Origin: Candidatus Kuenenia stuttgartensis
GTDB lineage: Bacteria > Planctomycetota > UBA11346
Assembly: GCA_945876185.1 (NCBI GenBank)
Contig: CAMCMZ010000004.1
Location: 1-64,000 of the forward strand
Length of the DNA stretch: 64,000 nt
Direction of reading: 5' to 3'
A program made the position numbers and the translations under genes. Numbering within the stretch: the stretch's first letter is position 1; every line of letters starts with the position of its first letter. The notes under the pieces were generated by a model that was given only the letters and a program-made list of their open reading frames with translations, did not search any database and had not been told where the DNA came from. Positions 62,351 to 64,000 of the stretch are shown here, in pieces.

Positions 62351-64000
62351 ATGTCCCCACGTCTTTCCTTGCTTTTCGCGACCCTCGTCCTGGGTTGCCA
62401 CCTTGCAGCTGGGGATAGCTCTGCGGTCGCGACGCCCAAACCGGATGCCGCAGCGACGGCCGCGGATCTGATCGCGAAACTACCGAAGCATGAGGGGATC
62501 GTCCGGGTCGGTGACGAGGTGCGCTGGACGGAAGGCGCAGCCTCGGCAGTGGTGACCGGCATCGATGCTGGCAGCCAGGATCCCCTGCTTGCCACCGCCA
62601 TCGGGCCGATCCGGGTGGCACGCAATCTGGTGCAGGACCGTCGCGTCGAAGTGCTTGCCGCCCTGCCGGCCCTGGCCGATCGCGCCAAGGCCGCCGAGAT
62701 CCCGGCCAAGGGTCTGACCCTGCAGGCGGGCATCCTGACCGGGCCCAGCCTGCGCAACGACACCGTGATCGTCACCACCCAGGCGACCTTGAAGAAGCGC
62801 AAGGTCGAGACCGTCGATCGCAGCGGCCAGCGTACCGCGATCAGGGCAGCGATCGCCAATCTGGTCACCCGCCTTGAGGCCACGCCGCTGGATGCCAGTG
62901 GACGGATGGCGCTCAAGGACGTGCTGGTGCGGCTTGATCGGCCTGACGGCAACACCGCGATCGATGAAGTGTCGCCCTCTTTTGCCCGCCGATTGGTTCG
63001 CCACGGCTGGGCGCGGCAGTGGTTCGCGGCCGACCCCGCTGGCGCCGCCGCTGCGAAAGAACTGGAAAAGGTCGTTCAGGATGCGGAATCGCTCGCCGCG
63101 GTTTCGAGCCTGACCGGCGACGGCAGCGATCTGAGCGACCTGCGCGACGGCTTCGGCCGTGGCGGCTTCCGCTTCTCCGGTCCAGATGCGGTGCGCTACA
63201 CCTACCCGGCGCCAAACGCGGAATACCTCGGCAAGATCGCGCCATTGCAGATCGTCGTCGACCTGCCCGCCGGCAGTGATCCGACCGAGGCCGCCGCCGT
63301 CGCCAAGGCAACTGCCGCGCGTGCCTATCTGGGCCAGACGTTGATCGTGAATTGGACCGCCGCCGGTGGCCTGGTGACCGACCCTGAGCGTTGGCGTGCG
63401 GCGGTGCGGGTGTCGTACCAGAACCCGGTGTCCGGCGCGATCCCGCCGAACATCCTGGTCACCGGACTGAACGGTGACCTCGCCTTTCTGGCGGTGGAAC
63501 GCGGCGCAATGCGCCCGGCGAAACCGCGCGACCGCGCCGACGCCGAGCGCTTCATCACCGATGCGGCGCGGTTGCTGCCTACTGCGGCGCACCTCGATCT
63601 CATCGGCCAGTACCTGATGACCTACGTCTATCCCAGCCCGGATGCGCGCTTTCCGGAACTGATCGGCAATAAAGAGGTGAAAAGCAACTTCCAGCAGACC
63701 TGGGACCAGACCCTGGGCACCACCGCCGGTGGCTATTGTCGCGGTGACTGCGCCGACATCGCCGAGCTCTACCACGACATCGTGGTGAAGCAGGGCCGCC
63801 ATCCGATCGTCATCGGTCTGCCCGAGCACGCCGCCTGCACCTGGGCGGAAAAGCGCGGCAACACCTGGACGGTGTCGTTGCTCCAGACCGGTCCGGCGCA
63901 CGAATACACCGGCGCCGATCTTCCCACGGCGCTGGAGCAGACCTACAAGAGCTTCGACCCCAACATGCCGTTCGACGCCAACGGCATCCCGCTCCTGTTG
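62351..64000 (+). CDS. Exported protein with transglutaminase-like C-terminal region (truncated by window end)
   Basis: 550 codons without a stop from MSPRLSLLFATLVLGCHLAAGDSS to the window end; GYCRGDCADIAELYHDIVV...LPEHAACTWAE; absent from the supplied ORF track because it has no stop in the window. Confidence 0.75.
   Translation, partial: MSPRLSLLFATLVLGCHLAAGDSSAVATPKPDAAATAADLIAKLPKHEGIVRVGDEVRWTEGAASAVVTGIDAGSQDPLLATAIGPIRVARNLVQDRRVEVLAALPALADRAKAAEIPAKGLTLQAGILTGPSLRNDTVIVTTQATLKKRKVETVDRSGQRTAIRAAIANLVTRLEATPLDASGRMALKDVLVRLDRPDGNTAIDEVSPSFARRLVRHGWARQWFAADPAGAAAAKELEKVVQDAESLAAVSSLTGDGSDLSDLRDGFGRGGFRFSGPDAVRYTYPAPNAEYLGKIAPLQIVVDLPAGSDPTEAAAVAKATAARAYLGQTLIVNWTAAGGLVTDPERWRAAVRVSYQNPVSGAIPPNILVTGLNGDLAFLAVERGAMRPAKPRDRADAERFITDAARLLPTAAHLDLIGQYLMTYVYPSPDARFPELIGNKEVKSNFQQTWDQTLGTTAGGYCRGDCADIAELYHDIVVKQGRHPIVIGLPEHAACTWAEKRGNTWTVSLLQTGPAHEYTGADLPTALEQTYKSFDPNMPFDANGIPLLL

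Noticed and set aside
62480-63901. 473-aa minus-strand ORF
   Set aside because: Antisense to the long + frame 62351-64000, which has a signal peptide and a coherent fold-like sequence.

Overview
High-GC bacterial chromosomal window. The taxon is not determinable with confidence; the multiple Hanks-type Ser/Thr kinases and a prepilin-like protein with a C-terminal LYLDGH motif would fit a Planctomycetes/Verrucomicrobia-like lineage. Most of the window is housekeeping: ndk, grpE/dnaJ, dus, cysK-like, rplU, aroK, metG, hisA-like, rpiB, tig, ppx/ppk1, yacG and tRNAs Ala(CGC), Leu(TAA) and Ser(TGA). There are two accessory segments. (i) About 5.8-12.2 kb, downstream of tRNA-Ala, carries an excisionase-like HTH and a res-mod-rhuM (type III restriction-modification-like) operon. 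(ii) About 16.5-19.2 kb, next to tRNA-Leu/tRNA-Ser, carries a frameshifted tyrosine-recombinase relic and orphan genes. The most unusual signal is a dispersed structured intergenic element. It has a 102-nt 'module A' (AAAAATCGCAA...TTGCGATTTTT) that begins 4 to 5 nt after the stop codon of four + strand genes (27073, 41354, 56736, 61972). Two copies are identical, and the two divergent copies differ largely by compensatory base-pair changes, including one copy with an enlarged apical domain. Three of the four copies are followed by a second, more divergent 'module B', in two of which one strand has alternative pairing partners. Other notable items: a eukaryotic-HIS6-like HisA, a truncated tandem nitroreductase copy, an orphan FtsA-like C-terminal fragment, a compositionally chimeric DNA methyltransferase gene, and a long 3' ORF (62351 to the window end) missing from the supplied ORF track. 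All calls come from reading the sequence; no database search was run.
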